From Cloeon dipterum (taxonomy: Eukaryota; Arthropoda; Insecta; Ephemeroptera; Baetidae): a stretch of 64,000 nucleotides of DNA. The stretch lies in assembly GCF_949628265.1 (NCBI RefSeq), contig NC_088789.1, positions 21,817,883 to 21,881,882 on the forward strand, given 5' to 3'. Positions within the stretch are counted from its first letter, which is position 1. Each line of letters begins with the position of its first letter. Both the position numbers and the translations under genes were made by a program. Positions 36,201 to 47,456 of the stretch are shown in pieces. The notes below the pieces were generated by a model. The model searched no databases. It saw nothing but the letters and a program-made list of their open reading frames with translations, and was not told the DNA's origin.

Positions 36201-39200
36201 AACAGGTGAAACAATGTCGTGTTCTATAAACACAGACGGCATTTGCCTTTGTTTGACCTTTGCGAAAAACAACTCACCTGGCGGCGATATGTGGCCAGCA
36301 GCGGTGAACTCGAGGGGCTTGGCTCCCTCGTCGAACTCAACGTGCACGAGAGCAGCTGCGGTCCTCGCGACGGTCTCCTCGCTGATGATGGAGTCGCAGC
36401 GTTCTCCACCTTCGAGTTGCTGCTGGGGGGCGGCCTCCTCCGCGGCCTCCTCGCTCTCTTCCTGTGCAGGCGGTTGCGCCGCCTGATTTAACGGGCTCAC
36501 TCCCTGCATTACGTGCGGCCTACGAAAAAGCAAAAAATCGGACTCAGTACTCGCGACAGTGAAGTCCGCGGCGCCCCGTTCCGAAGGGCGCAGGCGCACA
36601 CGCACCGCTCGATACTCTAGCTAGCTTTCTCGGCTCGTGTGTGCCCTTTATTGCACATTATTTTTTGCCGAGGGTCGCGCGGATTCCGCTCGGACCTCCA
36701 CTGGAGCCTCTGTGCTCTCACGGTGGCACAGGAGACGGAAATAATTTAATTTTATACAACATGCAATGATTTGTTGGTGGTTGGGAGGAACAGTGAAATT
36801 TACTTGGGAGCAACAGTTAGTTGTTTCACAGAAAAAATCGAGAGAATTAGGCACCGCAAATATTTTGCCAATTTTTTTTAAATTATTCAACGTTCAAAAA
36901 GATTAAAAATTAATTAGGAATTAATAAGATTAAATAAGAATTGTGCAGAAGATATGATATTAAATTTATCTCAACAAGTGAAACAAAATAAATGCCTCTT
37001 TTATTAAGCAAATTAATGTAATATAAACTTTTGCTTTGCAACACACTAACCTTACAAAAACACGCAAGGATTGAAACGTTTCAACAATTTAATGACTTGA
37101 TATGGAGAAATAAAATAAAAATGAGCAGCGCAATAGTTGAATGTTCGTAGCCTGGCTCAATAAATGTATTTAATTTTACAATTTTCGCAGTTTGGAGAAC
37201 TTAATAAAAATTTCCATGGAAAATTATAGGTTGGGAGGAAAACTATAATTCGTTGAATATTTAACTGTGTTTATATATTTAAATACAACAAATCTGAAAG
37301 TGTAGCAAAATGGGGTTGTGAAATTAAGGCACTTTTAGACTAAAATTGTTTAGTTTTTAGGCAGTTTTTTTTAGTTTAATTTTGCCAGAAAAATAGGTGC
37401 ATTAATAAATTTTTCATCCCATAAATATGTAGGTTGCAGAACAGAAATTTAAACATTTTTTAGAATCATTGACGTGTGTGAAAAGCAATTTTAAAATCTA
37501 CGCGAGGTTCATTGTTTTGCGAGCAAGAAATGTGAATAAAATCAATGTTTACGCATAATTATAGTCGGCAATTTGAAAAAGAGTGCAGTTATCAATGCGC
37601 CTTCCCTTGTTTCCAAGTGAGATAAGCAGCAAAGTTATTTGCAAGACGAGAGGTGCGTCAAATGCACAGAGGTCTAGCCCGACGCAACGGAACGAATTTA
37701 TCTTTCTTTGGGAGGGCGAGTAGCTGTGCACCCGGCGCGCACGAGACGAGCATAATATACACACAATAATAATAAAAATGCAACAAAAGATAAGCGAGCG
37801 AGCGAGCGAACGTCTCGATCCAGCGGGCGTCGAAAGTGGGCCAGCAGCCGAAACACGATCAAGACGCGCGTAAAGGAAGTGAGAGAGAAAATCGGGCCCG
37901 GAGAATTGGGCCGAGCGGCGAGGTGAACGACCTGCTACAGGTAGAGCGCGCGCGAGAGCGTGACGCCATCGGGTTCAATGACCCCGTCACTGCCTGGCGC
38001 GGGGTCAGAGGTCAGCGGCCGCGGACCCCGCCGGGGGGTGAGCCCGAAATATTTTCGAGGTGCAACGTCAGACGCATTTGGCACGACACGTGCCGTCTGG
38101 AAGCACGTATATATTATGTACTTTGGCCGGAACTCGATTTCAAACGCTCGGCACCCCTGCGTCCCGAGGTTGTCAAAATCGCCCAATTTTCCAGTCCGCA
38201 GACTGGTTACTGGCTCGCCTTGACCAATAAACAAAACCGCGGCTGAAAGTGAATTTTGCGCCTTATTCGCAGCAACGCCTTTCGCAAATGCGGCCAAAAC
38301 AGACATCACCCCGTTTGTACGTGCGAACCCTTTCCCAGCATAATTGTCCGAAAATAAAACAGGAAACCCCCTGCGTTTGAGACCCCCTGAGGCGGATTTC
38401 GCCTGCCACGCGTGCACCCTGACTCGCTCGACCTCCTTACCCCCTCCCCCTCTCTAACAGAACGAGGGTTCGTCTCAGGGGGCGGCAATCAAGCCCCTAT
38501 CTCACCTGAACAAAAGGAGACGGTATGACGCATGCAGCTCCGCGAGCGCAAACTGCTGCTTTGGCTGTTGTGTGCCAGCGAGCGCGAGCAAAAGAAACTA
38601 GCTATAGCAGCTTCGGGAGACTGCCGCTGCAGCAGCGCCCGGCGAGGTCCTTGACATAGCGGCCAATGACCCTCGTAGAGTGGAGCCGCGCACAAATCAC
38701 CCACACCGACTGTGTTCGCTGTACTGCCGGGGCGGCAGCAGGGTACACCGACCTCTCACCTAAACGGAAATGCCGGAATTCTTTCGCGCTACTTGCCTCG
38801 GGAATTTTATTTAAAAATCGGATTTTGCTTGAACGCAAAAATAAAAGAACGACGTAATCGAAATCAAGAGAAGGTAGTTGTAAAAAAAATAAATAATTCT
38901 TCTCTATCTTTAGAAACAGTTTAAACCGTTCTCACAGCACTTTCACTCGAGCTGCATGCATTGGCTACAATGAGTGGCATAAGGATAACCTATTCGCACG
39001 CATGCTTGCCGCACTCTCCTTCTCGCAGCTAAATAATTATCTCTTTGCGTCGCAGGCAAGGAGACGGGAGACGACAAAACGCACACTGCGCTTATGGGTT
39101 GTGAGACGAACAGGAGACGAACATAATAAATATTCTCCTTATCTTTCGTCGCGTGTTGCAAAATTCATCAGTTGTTAAAAAGGTGTCCCCTATACTGCAT

Positions 39201-40715
39201 ATTTTGGGGATGCACAGTAAAATATGTCATTAAATCTTTAATAAATTCTTAATTTTCTACTGATAAGCTATCTCGGAAGGCAAAAATGGAATTAAAATCA
39301 GTGTTTAACATTTATGTTGTACTGGGAATATAGCTGCTGAAAATCGAAGCACAAATCGGGACAAAGAGCGGTTGAACAACGTGGTAATTTGAATTTTTTT
39401 CGTGCCTTCCCCGAAAAGAACGGAAAGGCAATTTTATTGATTATATATTCACAATCATCGGAAATTGTGCAAAGGCAAAAAAAGACATTCAAATAATCAA
39501 CAATATTTTCAAAATATTCTTACCCGTTGAAGAAGGGGCTGTGCGGCGCTACCCCTGGCGCAGGCAGGAAATTCCGTGTGAGGCCCAGAGCCCCGCAGAA
39601 TTCTTCCTGCGACACGGTAGAAGCGTCGGAGCTGGCCACTGAAGAGATTGAGGCGGCATCGGGGCTAGTCAGAGGCAGCGTAACAAGAGGCGAGTTCGCG
39701 CCAACCGTCTTCTTGAGCCCCGACTTGAAGCCAACCTTCCCGTCATCACCGCTGCGTGGCGCTGCGCGTTGCGGTGGGCCCCATGATTTGGCCTCTTCAA
39801 CAAGAGAGGGCACTACGAACGGGCAGGACAGGGTTGGAGTGCAGCCTCTCAGAAGTCGACGATTGGGAATTTCTTTGTTCCCTGGAGAAGAGTTGGCTCG
39901 CGGAATGATCACATAATATCGACGATCAAAATGTTTGGAACAGATCCTGCACGAAACAGAAAACAAAGGCACGTGGTAAAAAAACGGCGGTAATTATTTC
40001 GTTAGTTTTCAAGTAGTTATACGTTACGGGCAATGCAAACACCCCTAACAAACATTTACAAGGCTGTATTGCCATGCCACACACTAACGAGCTCATCATC
40101 TGCCTCTCTTTTAATACAAATTTATTTTAATAAATTTGGGCTGGTATCCCACCTAACACAATTTGTATTTTTTAAATTTATCTGAAGAGTTAAATTAAAT
40201 ATTTTATTAGGAGTAAACACCAAAAATAAAATAAAATCAACGGTAAAAAGATACGAAAGATACAGAATTGCTTTTCATACTGCAATCATTTTGCCAAACT
40301 TCGTAACAGGGATGCTGCACACGAATTGGCGCCAGAAATAATTAAAAGAAAAATAAATTTTAACAACATCCTTCCATCTATTTTTTTGCGGCTGATCCTT
40401 ATTACCGCATTTGGGCTCCAAACTACAACAAATAAAAAAGGACGTGCCGAACTTGAAAATTGTTAACCTAAGGCCGCGCTGCACTGCTTGACTTTTTTGG
40501 TATATCATACACGCAACGATAATCATAAGAAAATAAACTCACCGCGAGGTTTCGTCGTTGAAATCGCGGCCACATGCTTTGATCCAGTGTCCCCTTACCC
40601 TGGGGTCTTGTGGGAAACGATGATAACTAATCCTATCATCAGGATTTTCAGGGATGCCATCTTTTTTCGTTTTCCTGTGTGAATTGTTACATGTCGAGAC
40701 GGCGCACTGAGGCAT
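33246..40715 (-). CDS. THAP-domain and MYND-finger protein
   Basis: Probable DNA-binding transcriptional regulator, inferred from its domains. Eight exons with matching phases: 40715-40543, 39946-39524, 36519-36278, 35762-35303, 34932-34455, 33900-33823, 33642-33466, 33335-33246, giving 706 aa. Residues 1-90 are a THAP zinc domain (MPQCAVSTCNNSHRK; ligands C4, C9, C60, H63; HRFP; W44; CTPTL in place of the AVPTIF box). Exon 3 is rich in Glu/Gln. Exon 4 has Ser/Lys-rich sequence and a probable helix (about 347-385, EINRLIENTSREVESL). Exon 5 is Gln/Thr/Pro-rich. Residues 651-688 are a complete MYND finger (C651, C654, C663, C666, C672, C676, H684, C688; ending KDDWERHELQC). THAP binds DNA; MYND usually recruits corepressors through proline motifs. 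I know of no named family with both. The 3-kb intron between exons 2 and 3 is the weakest join. Confidence 0.82.
36520..36760 (-). promoter_or_regulatory. Candidate internal promoter before exon 3 of the THAP-MYND gene
   Basis: GC-rich, CpG-containing sequence lies directly upstream of exon 3. Exon 3 has an in-frame ATG (MQGVSPLNQ) within its first codons. A transcript starting here would make a THAP-less, MYND-only isoform. No TATA box was found. Confidence 0.3.
37790..38860. promoter_or_regulatory. GC-rich island with ecdysone-receptor-like sites in the THAP-MYND intron
   Basis: A CpG-rich block of about 1 kb in AT-rich DNA. It contains an IR1 site GGTTCA-A-TGACCC at 37972-37984, matching the EcR/USP palindrome, a DR1 site GGGTCA-G-AGGTCA at 38002-38014, and a degenerate IR1 (AGGTGA-A-CGACCT) at 37921-37933. 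Open frames here (for example 37836-38246) look like by-products of GC content. It could be an enhancer or an alternative promoter. Confidence 0.4.
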
Positions 40716-40815
40716 CGTGGTGTGTATGTAGGGAGCAGGAGCGTCTCACGTCTTCTCACGACTGCTGCTACACGCGCACTGAACTGACACCACTGAGCGA
40801 GAGGCTGATATATAG
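40716..40815 (-). promoter_or_regulatory. TATA/Inr promoter of the THAP-MYND gene
   Basis: On the minus strand CTATATAT lies at 40815-40808 and a consensus arthropod initiator TCAGTT at 40787-40782, with the A about 30 bp from the TATA. This gives a 5' UTR of about 70 nt to the ATG at 40715. Confidence 0.6.
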
Positions 40816-41106
40816 GGAAGCTACACGCACTCTTGCGTTGAAGCCGGGGGTAGGTAGGTGGTGTCCTCTGCTATGCCTTGCTGTTGCTCCTCCGCTTCGC
40901 GTTCTTTTTCAGGCAGCCCCTAGAGAAAACAAGGTCTTTGCTTGTAACTTACAATACGCATTATTCGACGGACAAATTCCCAACGCTGGTAAAACATCAT
41001 GGTAGGGTCCCTTACTCTGTAGGGGGTATCTGCGTCGGAACACAACCAAGGTTGCAAGGTTGACGAGAATTATGGACTCGTTTCTGAAAAGTTTTGAATG
41101 GAACCA
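40816..41106. other. Upstream flank of the THAP-MYND gene
   Basis: No gene seen. The stretch around 41004-41060 resembles 41785-41840 and may be the outer part of the duplicated segment that follows. Confidence 0.35.
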
Positions 41107-41451
41107 ATTTGAAAGGAAATATATTTTTGGTACTTTTTGTCACGGCGTGTAACCAAAATCATTTGCAAGGGCCCCGTCAATTTTAAAGATTTTTCATTTC
41201 AAACGTACGTTCTAATGAGTGTACAAACCAATATTTTTATTTATTGTGTTAGAAGCTTTTGGATCAGAAGACAAAACGTTGAAAAAATTAGTAAAACATT
41301 TTATAAAGCAGAGCATTGAAATCCCCCGATTTTCTAACCTAAAATTACTTTATAATTGTGACCACCAGACCAGCCTCGTTTATTTCCTGTAAAAGAGAAT
41401 GGGAATATTAGTCAATTTTTATATATTATGTAGGATAAAAAAATTGTTTGA
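41107..41451 (+). repeat. Duplicated segment, copy 1 (uninterrupted)
   Basis: It is closely similar to 41898-42230 and continues into the sequence right of the hairpin element (43856-43874). It includes the undisturbed target sequence TATTATGTAGGATAAA. Non-coding. Confidence 0.85.
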
Positions 41452-41897
41452 TAATCACTTCAATATTTGTGCAATGAAATCAATTAAAATGCATTTTACT
41501 TTAAAATCAGTGTTTGACATTTTATGGTGGACATGGACAAAATCAAAAAGCAAAGAAAAGGCAAATATAATTGTTTTTCTCCTGACCACGTAGAGGGAGC
41601 AGTGTTTTCTAAACGAAGCAAGACGAGGCTTGGCGGCAGGAGAGCAGCTACCTTTTTTGGGGTTGGTGTTGGTGCATAGCTCTCTCACGTTCATGCTACT
41701 CCGTACCAATCTTTTTCCTCTTTTGCTACACAAGGCCGGTTTTCTGCCGCGTGACTAAATCACATATGCTCGAAAATCAACAAAGGGTCCAAAACCCTCT
41801 GTAGGTATAGGGTATACAATGCACGTCGCAATATTTTACCACCCAAGGATCAATTCAAAAAAGATTCTGGGTACCTTTGAAGAATTATGACAAGAAA

Positions 41898-42230
41898 AAA
41901 TTTGAAAGGAAATATATTTCTCCTGCTTCTGTCACGGGGTGCACCGGTGCAACCAAAAACATTTGCAAGGACCCCGTCAATTTTAAAGATTTTTCATTTC
42001 AAACGTACATTCTGATGAGTGTGGAAACCAATATTTTTATTTATTGTTTTAGAAGCTTTTGGATCAGAAGACAAAACGTTGAAAAAATTAGTAAAACATT
42101 TTATAAAGCAGAGCATTGAAATCCCCCGATTTTCTAACCTAAAATTACTTTATAATTGTGACCACCAGCCTCGTTTATTTTTCCTGTAAAAGAGAATGGG
42201 AATATTAGTCAATTTTTATATATTATGTAG
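41898..42230 (+). repeat. Duplicated segment, copy 2 (interrupted by hairpin element)
   Basis: Second copy of 41107-41451. It is broken at TATTATGTAG by the 1.6-kb hairpin element and resumes as GTAGGATAAAAAAATTG at 43856. Confidence 0.85.
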
Positions 42231-43855
42231 GGAAGGATCCATATTAAGTGAACCCCTGTTTGGCAAGTGGTCTTCAGATCTTGATGAAATTCGGTGGAGA
42301 TGATGCCCTAGGGAACCTAAGTTAAACCCTAAAATATTAGGTCAAAATTCCAAAAATTGTTCATTTTACAGGGGGTCAAAGTTTGAGATTTTTGAAAAAG
42401 GTGATGTTTTTGGCGATTTGTAACTTGGACTCTGTTTATAGTAAACACAAATATTAGGTATCCAAAATATTTTACGTTTGATGCCAAACAACTTTCCCAC
42501 GATGACCAACTTCGTAGGTCAAAGGTCAAGGTCACTAAATTGGGGTCAAACTTTTCAAAAAAATCCCACATACCCAAGTACATAAAATTTGGGAAATTCA
42601 AAATAGCCAAAATGTGCCTCATATCCATGGTAACAACATATAAAAAATTGGCGATACATTTTTTTTTCGTTTTCGAGATATTTTGAATTGAGTGTTTAAA
42701 ATCGATGTTTTCCGGGTCTTCTGATCATAAATAAAAACACGTTTTCCGCTTAATCTCAGCTTCTATGGGTCCGATTTACAAAAACCGCACACCGTTTGAT
42801 ACGTAATGACCTCCCCTAGGTAATGCAAGTGATCATAAGGGTGCCGACCCCCTTCGAACCCTTAACCACCCCCTGGAAATCCGAAAAAATTATTTTTTCA
42901 TATTTTTAACCTCTATCTCGACAAATTAAGCGTGACACCAATCAAGAATGTCCCAAAATAGTTACAATAATAAATATTATTATTTTCTTTGTAGAGGAAA
43001 CCTTCAAAAAAAATTGCTAATATGAAGATGGTAAAAAAAATTTAGGGTTATTTTAAAAATAGCATTAAATCAGGTTTTAGTTTATTCAAAATAACTTGAT
43101 TAACCTTCATTTATTAATATTTTAAAAATAAATTTAATATTTCACACTGTTCTTTTATTATTATAAATAAATGCAACCACTAATTTATGTGTAACCATCA
43201 TTATTTGGTGCATATTGTGTGCAATTTCAGATATTTGAATTGCTTGCATTTATTAATTTTTTGTTAAAATATTAATAAATAAAGGTTAATCAAGTTATTT
43301 GCGGTTTTTGTAAATCGGACCCATAGAAGCTGAGATTAAGCGGAAAACGTGTTTTTATTTATGATCAGAAGACCCGGAAAACATCGATTTTAAACACTCA
43401 ATTCAAAATATCTCGAAAACGAAAAAAAAACGTGTCGCCAATTTTTTATATGTTACCATGGATATGAGGCACATTTTGGCTATTTTGAATTTCCCAAATT
43501 TTATGTACTTGGGTATGTGGGATTTTTTTGAAAAGTTTGACCCCAATTTAGTGACCTTGACCTTTGACCTACGAAGTTAGTCATCGTGGGAAAGTTGTTT
43601 GGCATCAAACGTAAAATATTTTGGATACCTAATTTTTGTGTTTACTATAAACAGAGTCCAAGTTACAAATCGCCGAAAACATCACCTTTTTCAAAAATCT
43701 CAAATTTTGAACCCCTGTAAAATGAACAATTTTTGGAATTTTGACCTAATATTTTAGGGTTTAACTTAGGTTCCCTAGGGCATCATCTTCACCGAATTTC
43801 ATCAAGATCTGAAGACCACTTGCCAAACAGGGGTTCACTTAATATGGATCCTTCC
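42231..43855. mobile_element. Hairpin transposon, 1.6 kb, 4-bp GTAG target duplication
   Basis: The termini are perfect inverted repeats starting GGAAGGATCCATATTAAGTG. The arms run to about 42790 and from about 43297 (roughly 560 bp each, few mismatches) around a 500-bp AT-rich loop. GTAG flanks both sides, and the duplicate at 41107-41451 has a single GTAG at the empty site. Each arm carries the AGGTCA-A-AGGTCA-AGGTCA array (42516-42534 and, reversed, 43552-43570). It encodes no protein. Superfamily not assigned. Confidence 0.9.
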
Positions 43856-43875
43856 GTAGGATAAAAAAATTGTCC

Positions 43876-44502
43876 CACTTTTATGGGATTCTCATAAGAT
43901 TTGACGAGATGTGTGACTCGGCAGAAACTGTAACTTTTCCATTTGCTGCGATTTATTTTCTCATTTAATTTCATTGGTATTTTTTCTTTACTTATAATGA
44001 TTTTCGTTTTACTTTCTGTCTGATAATTTGAGTGAAATGAAAACCTATCGTTGAAGTCACTGCGCAAGTTTAGTCTCTCACATCTGCGATCATTTCATCA
44101 CGCTCAATATTTTTAGTTGGTTATTATAGGTGCAGTAAAAAAGAAAACGCGTTTTTAAATAGAGGGCCAAAAATTATGCAAAAACCGACTTCCTGCGCTG
44201 CATATTAACATTGAGCGTGGGTGGTGGATCGGCCCGAGGTGCACCCGACGAGGATACATACCCAAGTATTTAAATGCAGGGAAGGGGGTGAAAACCAACT
44301 CCGAAACCTTCGTCTAATGATCGGGCCCAAATTGTTACTTGATTAATAGCATTGGAATCTTTGAAACCGATTTTCTCAAAAATATATTATACGGAAAATT
44401 TCATCTCTTTTTAATAGAGTAAAAGTACACCAAGTTAAGGTAAAACGTTTGCTGTACAATTGGACTTTAATTTAAGCTAGAAACATGTTTTAAGCTTGTT
44501 TT
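43876..44502. other. Non-coding, nothing recognised
   Basis: AT-rich with short random frames only. Confidence 0.4.
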
Positions 44503-44577
44503 TGTAGCGGTATAACAACGCGGTCTTGCTTTTTGTTGGAAGCCAACAATTGTCGGCGGTTTGAATTATTGTAATTT
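44503..44577 (+). repeat. 75-bp direct repeat, copy 1
   Basis: Identical to 45025-45099. It contains the small hairpin TTGTTGG-AAG-CCAACAA. Confidence 0.85.
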
Positions 44578-45024
44578 ATTGTAATCACAAAAAGGTTTGC
44601 CTCATTTGACACGGGTTAAATTCGGTCGCGATTGAGTTTCCATAATTTTAATTCAAAGATAAAATGTGTCACCCAAAGTATTTTCCTTTCTGCTGATGAA
44701 CAAACTCGTTAAAATTTCAGACCCAAAATAATTTCAAACGCGCTGTCCTCGCTGTTGCATTTCTTAAAGTGGAATAGGAGTTCACACTCCTTTCCATTTG
44801 CCCTTGTCTGAACAACGCGTTCGACAATTCCCGTGCAACAGAGTGTACAGTATGACAAAATATTAGATTTTTGGTAGTTGATGATTGCGGTTGGTCTGGA
44901 GCGCAAAGCTCGATCGACACCGCAGTGCAACACCAATGTGCTGGATTAATTACGGCGATTCAAAGTCGGTCCAGTTAAATTTTTCTTGGCTTTCCAAACT
45001 TCCAGTTTATGACCCCCGGACTAA

Positions 45025-45099
45025 TGTAGCGGTATAACAACGCGGTCTTGCTTTTTGTTGGAAGCCAACAATTGTCGGCGGTTTGAATTATTGTAATTT
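45025..45099 (+). repeat. 75-bp direct repeat, copy 2
   Basis: Exact copy of 44503-44577. The two enclose about 450 bp of unrelated non-coding DNA. Confidence 0.85.
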
Positions 45100-45593
45100 T
45101 GCATTATTGTTTAACAGCAGAAAGATGATTTTAAAATAAGAATTCAGTTTTCGTCCGTCAGCCACACGGTGCTGACGTGATTCGTTTAATAGTGCAGAAC
45201 CCGATTCAAAGGGGTGAGTCCAACCGTCAGTTAAACTAAAGAATTTGTAACTTATTATTGTAAACCATTTCAGTTCTTGTATTTGATTAAGCATCCGATC
45301 GGATATCCAACTGTAAACCAATACACCAACCAAATTCTTCATCTGAATTTATCGGTCTTCATCATTTCAAACCCTCTTCATATCCCCCAAATTTTAAAAG
45401 GGGTTAAAAAGTATAAATAGTTTAATTCTATCACAAAATAGTTATTAAGGGGAGAATCGATCATTTTCTCTTTCTATATCCACCAGTACGGTTAGTCACC
45501 AAATCCTCAAAGATGAGATCAAATCAAACAGATTCACCGAGCACCATAATCATGCCACTAACACGCAAATAATATTTTCTCCCGTTTCTTTAT

Positions 45594-45836
45594 GTGAGCA
45601 CGAGCCAGCCGCCGCCGCCGCCGCCGTATATATTCACTGCGCGACCGACCATTGGGGGATCCTCGCACGAGCGGCGAGAGCAGCTGCCCCATAGGAAAAG
45701 TCGACGACAGCTGGCAAGGCACCAGTGCCACCAGTACCCGATCACAGCAGCAGCTGCTGTTCTTTGTGTCGAGCAAAAACCAAAACTTTCGAGCACCAAC
45801 CACCTTTTCCTTAATTTTTGCCGAGCGGATGTAAGT
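45594..45836 (+). promoter_or_regulatory. Candidate promoter and untranslated first exon
   Basis: A GC-rich island in AT-rich DNA: a CCG trinucleotide run (45609-45627), then TATATATT (about 45628), CCATTGG near 45649, CAGCAG repeats, and a strong donor GTAAGT after GAGCGGAT at about 45830. It could be the first exon of a rightward transcript, but no downstream coding exon was found. Confidence 0.25.
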
Positions 45837-46489
45837 CCATGGTGCTTATTAAATCGTGCATATACTAGGACCAGCATAAGACAGCTCATATTACAATGGA
45901 ACGCTTCATAGGGTTTCTCCATTCTGTCCAACAGCTCTACAGCTAATTTAAGAAAATCAGATTGTCTACTACCAAAGTTTTAAACTGGGGAACAACGATT
46001 TCCGTCGATCCTTAATGGGGGTATACACGACAACAATATAATACATAAAAGTGATCAGTGATATTAAATTTTAATTTGCGGCTCAGTGCGGCGTGACATT
46101 TCTTTGTAAAGGATCTCGTTTTAGCTTTCAAAAAAAAATATTTTTTATTTTGATAAATCAAGGTCTAAACTTGAACTGATACTCAAAAAATTTGAGGTTG
46201 TGTTCATATTGGGAATATATGAAAACAGACTTCATCATCGTTGTTCTATTCTAATTCGTCGTTTTAATTCTCGACATCTCGACTACAGTTTCAACGGGAG
46301 GTATATATTTGAGCAGTTCGGAGATCTAATACTGACTACCCAATGTCAGAGATGGCAAAAAGTGGTTAGTTTAGTGACTCGAAATGCTCAAATTGCTCAA
46401 CGGGCTGGGAGGCGCACCAGCGCCGACTCGCTACTTGCTGCTTTGCACCTTTCCAGCATGCGTGATTTGGCTTCACGGGACGAATGTAA
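45837..46489. other. Non-coding, nothing firm
   Basis: A second potential donor (GTAAGT) follows GGGACGAAT near 46488. The open frame around 46200-46544 resembles no protein I know. Confidence 0.3.
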
Positions 46490-46900
46490 GTGTTTCAATG
46501 AAGTCCGGGTTTTATCGGGATTAACCAGGCTAAAAACCCAATAAAACCCACTATTTTACCCAAGGCTCCAATATTTTTAGTATCAAAAATAAAAAAATGC
46601 TGGAAAATAAAAAAATCGTTTTTTAGCTGTTTTTTAACGCTAAAAAGGTAAAACTGCATTTTTGCACATTGAAAAATTGGCAAGTACCGGGGCATGAGGA
46701 TTAAATTTCTTCGTTTCTTGAAAAAAATGCAGTGAATAGCAAATTTGAAAAAACCCGAAAAACCAAAAAAAAACATATTACCCCTCAGGCCCGGACTGGC
46801 ACCAAATTTTTTACCGGGGACTTGATTTTTGCGGCCCACCGAGCCACCGCAGCCCACCCCCCCCCCCCCCCCCCCGAACTTTTATAATTTTCGATTGAAA
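46490..46900 (-). repeat. Dispersed repeat containing GGCCCGGACTGG, with a C homopolymer
   Basis: About 46780-46860, inverted, is similar to 57570-57645 and in part to 48420-48510 (shared CCAGTCCGG(G)CCTGA and GTGGGCCGC pieces). A run of about 20 C follows at 46856-46875. Likely fragments of one decayed transposon family. Confidence 0.55.
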
Positions 46901-47311
46901 TGAAAGGCAGCTTCCTCGGTGGATAGAGAGAGCAGGGTTGCGAAAGACCCGCATTTAAAAAAATTGCATGTCAGTGTTAAAAACCGTTTTTCATTTTTTT
47001 ACCAGTTTCTTGTAGGCCATGTTTGCATCACAGTTTTCAATAATTTTCTAAAATTATTTGCTCATGACCTCGACTTGAATTTTTTTTTTGGAGAAAATGA
47101 GGCAGCAAAAATGGCAATTTTTAAGAAAAAATTTACAGTAGAGGAAATTTTGACCACTACCGATCGAAAATCTTAGATTTTCACAGGGGAATATGGAATA
47201 AATTCATTTCTTGCGCAAGAGATTGTTCAAAATTGAGTGGTATGAACCGTTAAAAACCAGTGGTGAAAAAAATCGGGTGGTATTATTAAAGCAAACACAA
47301 TCCTGATAGTG

Positions 47312-47456
47312 AGCTGTTTATTTTTCCGTATTTCTACAGAAATATTATCCTGCTCAGGACGTGACAGGAACAGGAAGCTCATGAATTAGGACTAGAACCA
47401 GTAGCCGAAACTAACTGAGCAGGATATTTCTGTAGAAATACGGAAAAATATAAAGC
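47312..47456. mobile_element. MITE-like hairpin, about 145 bp
   Basis: Imperfect terminal inverted repeats of about 40 bp (TATTTTTCCGTATTTCTACA and complement) surround a short loop. There is no coding capacity and no clear target duplication. Confidence 0.65.

Noticed and set aside
37836-38417. Overlapping 136-160 aa frames on both strands
   Set aside because: Low stop density from high GC content; no recognisable motifs.
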